From contig CAVSZG010000001.1 of NCBI GenBank assembly GCA_963732405.1, forward strand, positions 310,001 through 374,000: a DNA stretch of 64,000 nt, read 5' to 3'. The position numbers and the translations under genes are program-made. Shown in pieces: positions 60,500-64,000 of the stretch. The notes under the pieces were generated by a model. That model searched no databases. It saw only the letters and a program-made list of their open reading frames with translations, and was not told the origin of the DNA. This DNA comes from JAUIAI01 sp963732405. Its GTDB lineage: Bacteria; Pseudomonadota; Gammaproteobacteria; Burkholderiales; Burkholderiaceae_E. Position 1 is the stretch's first letter, and the number at the start of each line of letters is the position of its first letter.

Positions 60500-62818
60500 A
60501 TGGGCAATGAATCCGCTGGAAGCACCCATCCTGACACCGGCGCGCTCCAGCGGGTCCGGCGGATCAACCTGCTCGCGGCAACGGCAATCACCGCCACCCT
60601 GCTCGCCTGGGCGGTCTTCGGCGCGCTGGCTGGCTTCATCAAATGGCCGGTCGTGGCCATGGCCGCGCTGCTCAGCCTGACCTGTTGCCTGATCGGATTG
60701 GAAATGATTCGGCGCGGCTGGAATCTGCGGCTCCGTCACCCCGATCTGGCCGAGCCCTTCGTGATCGCAGCCACGTTCGTGGTGTTGCTGATGACGCATC
60801 AACTGGACCCGGCGCTGCGCGGTTCGACCACGCCCTGGGTGATCATGGCCTTCGCGTTCGGCACCTTCGGTACCCGCACTCGCGCGGCGATGCCCATGGC
60901 CATGAAAGTCTCGGTCATGTTGCTGATCGAGGCGGGCTGGTACGGACTCGCCGCTGGCAGCTGGGCCTGGTTGCTCTGGCAGACCAGCGCAACGGTGGCC
61001 GCGGTCAGCTGTCTGGCCGTCTTCAGCACTCAGGTCAATCGGCAACGCTCAGCCGCCAACCGCCAGCTGCAACTGGACAAGACCGTGCTGGATTCGATCG
61101 CCGACGCCGTGGTCACCCTGGACTGCACGGGTCGGATTGTTGATCTGAACCGCGCAGCCGAAGAATTGATCGGCTGCGATTGCCGAACGGCCGCCGGCTC
61201 GCGGCTGATCGACCGTCTGCGATGGGCAGGCGCCGACGACGCACGATTGATCGAGACGCTGATTGCGGGGGAGGACCTCGAAGGACTCGCACGCGTGCAG
61301 GCCCATGGCCTGGATGAACGTCGGCGGCGGCAGCCGCTGCTCGACATGGAATGTTCGAGCGCCCGCGTGCAGGACCGCAGTGGTCAACTGTTCGGCCAGG
61401 TACTGGTGATGCGCGATGTCAGCGAAACGGCGCAGTTGATGCGCCGGCTCGAACACGATTCGTGTCATGACGAGCTCACCGGCCTGCGCAATCGCCGCGG
61501 CCTGCAAGTCGCGCTGACCCAACTGGCAACGTCCGCCACCGCCAGTCATGATGCAGCGCCCTTGCCCCACGCCCTGATGATCGTCGATCTGGACCAATTC
61601 AAGATCGTCAACGATACCTGTGGCCATGCCGCCGGTGACGAACTGATCCGCCGGGTGGCGCAGACCCTGCAGGCGGCCGTGCGTCAATACGATGTCGTGA
61701 CCCGGTACGGCGGCGACGAATTCGCGATCCTCTTGCGCGATGCCGACCGGGACACGGCCTACCGGCTGGGCGAGCGCATGCTCGCTGCCGTGGCCGGATT
61801 ACATTTCGAATGGGGTGGCCGCCGCTTCCAGACCGGTGCCTCGATCGGCTGCGCCTTGATCGATACCCCCGCATTTGACGCCGACACCTTGATCCTGCGC
61901 GCCGACTCCGCCTTGTACCTGGCCAAGGATCTGGGCCGGGGAAGAATGCAGATGCATGCCGAAGGCGACGAGCACATCGCTCGCAAATCCCGGGAGCTCG
62001 AATGGGCCTGCCGGATCAACGAGGCCCTGGAGTCGGACGGTTTCGTCTTGTTCGCCCAGCGCATCGTCCCAGCGGGCGCGGCAGACAACGAGTACGTCGA
62101 GTTGCTGATCCGCATGAAGGGGGAAAACGGCGCGCTCATCGGCCCGGGCGAATTTCTGCCAGCCGCCGAGCGCTTCTCCCTGATGCCCGCCATCGATCGA
62201 TGGGTGCTGAAATGGGCACTGCGCAGTCTTGAGCAATGCCGGCACGATCGTCACGAGGGACCTCGGATTTCGATCAATCTGTCGGCCCAGTCGATTCACG
62301 ATCTGACCTTTCTCGCGCATCTGACCGAATCGATACGCGCCAGTAGCGTGCCGGCCGACCGGCTGTGCTTCGAACTGACCGAAACGGTCGCCGTGGCCAA
62401 CTTCGAACGAGCGAGGCAGTTTATCGATACAGTCCGCGCCCTGGGGTGTCAGTTCGCGCTGGACGACGTGGGCTCCGGGTTCAACTCCTTCAGCTATCTG
62501 CGCCACCTCACATTCGACTCGATCAAGATCGACGGTCACTACGTGCGGGGCCTGGCGCACAACGCCGTCGACCGGACACTGATCCAGTCGCTGATCGATC
62601 TGGCCCGCACCATGGGCATGGGAACCGTTGCTGAAATGGTCGAGACCGACGCGGACGCCGATCTGCTACGCGAGATGGGGATTCTGCATCTGCAAGGCTA
62701 TGCCCTGCATCGACCAGAACCCTTGAGTGATCTCCTGCGGATGAGCGCAGTGCCCGCGGCAACACCGGACGAATCGTCGGAATCGATCCCGCTCGCCGCC
62801 GAACCGGTTGAATCCTGA
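60500..62818 (+). CDS. Membrane GGDEF-EAL protein with PAS domain (c-di-GMP turnover)
   Basis: The 772-residue protein has about five to six N-terminal membrane helices (residues 25-180), a PAS domain starting LDSIADAVVTLDCTGRIVDL, a GGDEF domain with intact YGGDEF and an RxxD I-site (RQYD) five residues before it, and an EAL domain. The EAL motif reads ELL, and DDVGSG replaces DDFGSG. The catalytic residues NLS, FELTET, KID, AEMVET and LQGY are kept. So both synthesis and hydrolysis of c-di-GMP are possible, and the PAS domain may select between them. Confidence 0.92.
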   Translation: MGNESAGSTHPDTGALQRVRRINLLAATAITATLLAWAVFGALAGFIKWPVVAMAALLSLTCCLIGLEMIRRGWNLRLRHPDLAEPFVIAATFVVLLMTHQLDPALRGSTTPWVIMAFAFGTFGTRTRAAMPMAMKVSVMLLIEAGWYGLAAGSWAWLLWQTSATVAAVSCLAVFSTQVNRQRSAANRQLQLDKTVLDSIADAVVTLDCTGRIVDLNRAAEELIGCDCRTAAGSRLIDRLRWAGADDARLIETLIAGEDLEGLARVQAHGLDERRRRQPLLDMECSSARVQDRSGQLFGQVLVMRDVSETAQLMRRLEHDSCHDELTGLRNRRGLQVALTQLATSATASHDAAPLPHALMIVDLDQFKIVNDTCGHAAGDELIRRVAQTLQAAVRQYDVVTRYGGDEFAILLRDADRDTAYRLGERMLAAVAGLHFEWGGRRFQTGASIGCALIDTPAFDADTLILRADSALYLAKDLGRGRMQMHAEGDEHIARKSRELEWACRINEALESDGFVLFAQRIVPAGAADNEYVELLIRMKGENGALIGPGEFLPAAERFSLMPAIDRWVLKWALRSLEQCRHDRHEGPRISINLSAQSIHDLTFLAHLTESIRASSVPADRLCFELTETVAVANFERARQFIDTVRALGCQFALDDVGSGFNSFSYLRHLTFDSIKIDGHYVRGLAHNAVDRTLIQSLIDLARTMGMGTVAEMVETDADADLLREMGILHLQGYALHRPEPLSDLLRMSAVPAATPDESSESIPLAAEPVES

Positions 62819-62994
62819 TCCCGAACGCTGCAGCCATCGCAATGCAACCCCTGACCGCAATCAACCGTCGGGAAAGTCTGCCGCGGGGTCAGTGAGCTCG
62901 CGCAAACTCGGGCACCGATCCCCACGGACCTGTGCGAAGATCGCCTGATCGAGACCCCCGACACGGCCGGTCGGATCGACCAGGAACCCCCGCC

Positions 62995-64000
62995 ATGAGC
63001 GAGTTCGAGTGGCCTTATTTCAGTGCCGAGCATCGCGCCCTGCGTGACACCCTGCAGCGCTTCGTGCGCGAGCAGGTCCTGCCGCAGGCCGATGCCTGGG
63101 AAGAAGCGGGGTACGTGCCGCGCCCAGTGCTGCAACAGATGGGCGCACTAGGCCTGCTCGGCATGCGCTATTCGCCCGAGTTCGGCGGCAGCGGTATGGA
63201 CACACTGGCCACGGTCGTGCTGGGCGAGGAACTGGGTCGCTCCACCTACGGCGGCTTTGCGATCACCGTACTGGTCCACACCGACATGGCATCGCCCCAT
63301 CTGCATCATGGCGGAACGCCCGAGCAACTCGCACGCTACATGCCGGCGATCTGTGCCGGCCGCTGTATCACAGCCGTGGCAATGACCGAGGCCGATGCCG
63401 GCTCCGATCTGGCCGGAATGCGCACGCGCGCCGTGCGCGACGGAGCGCACTGGGTGATCGACGGCAGCAAGATGTTCATCACCAATGGAGTGCATGCCGA
63501 CCTGTACATCGTCGCAGCCAAGACCGGTGATGGCGGCGGCGCGGCGCGGCATCGTCAGATGTCGATGTTCCTGGTCGACAAGGGCACCCCCGGTCTGCGA
63601 ATCGCACGGCCTTTGAACAAGACCGGCTGGCTTTCGTCGGACACCGCCGAACTGGTGTTTGAACAATGCCGTGTGCCGGCGGCCAATCTGCTGGGCGAAG
63701 TCGATCGCGGCTTTTATGCCCTGATGAAGAACCTGCAGAACGAGCGCATCGTGCTGACTGCCCAGGCGCTGGGCGAGGCTTCACGTGCGATCGAACTGAC
63801 GCTGGACTGGGTCACCACGCGCAAGGCCTTCGGCGCCCCGCTATGGGACCGGCAGACGATCCGCCACCGGCTGGCGATGCGCGCCGCCCAGGTCGAATCG
63901 GCGCGCGCCTTCACCTACAACACCGCATGGCGGGATGCGCAAGGCCAGCAGGTGAGCAAGGAAGTGTCAATGCTCAAGGCGCTTGCGGGCACTCTGGTCA
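62995..64000 (+). CDS. Acyl-CoA dehydrogenase, 3' end cut by window edge
   Basis: The 335 visible residues start MSEFEWPYFSAEHRALRDTL. They include the FAD-site signature AMTEADAGSDLAGMR (about residue 130), GSKMFITNGVHADLYIVAA and the C-terminal-domain start NLLGEVDRGFYALMKNLQ then NERIVLTAQALGEASRAIEL, followed by TRKAFGAPLWDRQTIRHRLA. The catalytic Glu region and the end lie beyond the window. It probably oxidises an acyl-CoA with electron transfer flavoprotein. A CAGGA-like site precedes the ATG. Confidence 0.9.
   Translation, partial: MSEFEWPYFSAEHRALRDTLQRFVREQVLPQADAWEEAGYVPRPVLQQMGALGLLGMRYSPEFGGSGMDTLATVVLGEELGRSTYGGFAITVLVHTDMASPHLHHGGTPEQLARYMPAICAGRCITAVAMTEADAGSDLAGMRTRAVRDGAHWVIDGSKMFITNGVHADLYIVAAKTGDGGGAARHRQMSMFLVDKGTPGLRIARPLNKTGWLSSDTAELVFEQCRVPAANLLGEVDRGFYALMKNLQNERIVLTAQALGEASRAIELTLDWVTTRKAFGAPLWDRQTIRHRLAMRAAQVESARAFTYNTAWRDAQGQQVSKEVSMLKALAGTLV

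Overview
The window is GC-rich chromosomal DNA from a betaproteobacterium, most likely of the order Burkholderiales. The evidence is the gene order glnK-amtB / gshB - EIIA(Man-type) - HPr - EI followed by metX-metW, together with ubiK, a ComM-type ATPase and a DUF1840 protein. No rRNA, tRNA or CRISPR array was seen. Species cannot be fixed from the sequence alone.

Layout. 1-5 kb: the tail of a PepSY-type membrane protein, a nucleobase permease, then a scrapyard of mobile-element debris (truncated glutathione S-transferase, truncated PIN toxin, zinc-ribbon transposase tail, broken tyrosine recombinase, a perfect 19-bp inverted repeat) around one intact AbrB/PIN toxin-antitoxin pair. 5-18 kb: a carotenoid oxygenase behind a frameshifted DUF2141 gene, a lipoprotein, an AraC-type regulator with an NTF2-like partner, ChaC, an MFS transporter, an SDR, the fused B12 mutase IcmF and a serine hydrolase. 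18-24 kb: an orphan terminator (possible small RNA), an SRPBCC protein, a lipoprotein, a degenerate crotonase, and an ABC importer of the PhnDCE type. 24-26.4 kb: an EgtB/SenA-like enzyme and a SenB-like glycosyltransferase, head to head with overlapping start codons. With the importer these form a probable selenium-uptake and selenoneine locus. 26-30.6 kb: DsbA-fold isomerase, SDR, M20 amidohydrolase, PQQ-type sugar dehydrogenase lipoprotein. 30.6-38.2 kb: metW, metX, ptsI, HPr, EIIA and gshB as one tightly overlapping minus-strand block, then amtB-glnK behind a sigma-54 promoter with NtrC-type sites. 38.2-49.6 kb: ubiK, comM, a frameshifted CoA-transferase, lipoproteins, benE-gor, a NUDIX hydrolase, an MFS transporter with an internal deletion, and a DUF1593 lipoprotein. 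49.8-58 kb: small housekeeping and detoxification genes, a MetE-like methyltransferase, AMP nucleosidase, an aldehyde dehydrogenase, a serine hydrolase. 58-64 kb: a frameshifted LacI regulator whose operator overlaps the promoter of a PhyH dioxygenase gene, a GGDEF-EAL protein, and an acyl-CoA dehydrogenase cut by the window edge.

Themes. Thiol and selenium redox chemistry recurs: gshB, gor, ChaC, a GST, MAPEG, a DsbA/kappa-GST-like isomerase, SenA and SenB. Seven predicted lipoproteins are scattered through the window, several with low-complexity linkers after the lipobox. At least five genes carry frameshifts or internal deletions, so either decay or sequence error is common here.

The most interesting feature is the compact selenium locus (about 20.7-26.4 kb), which lacks an adjacent selenophosphate synthetase. 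Next are the LacI/PhyH regulatory pair with a broken regulator, and the orphan terminator at 18 kb.
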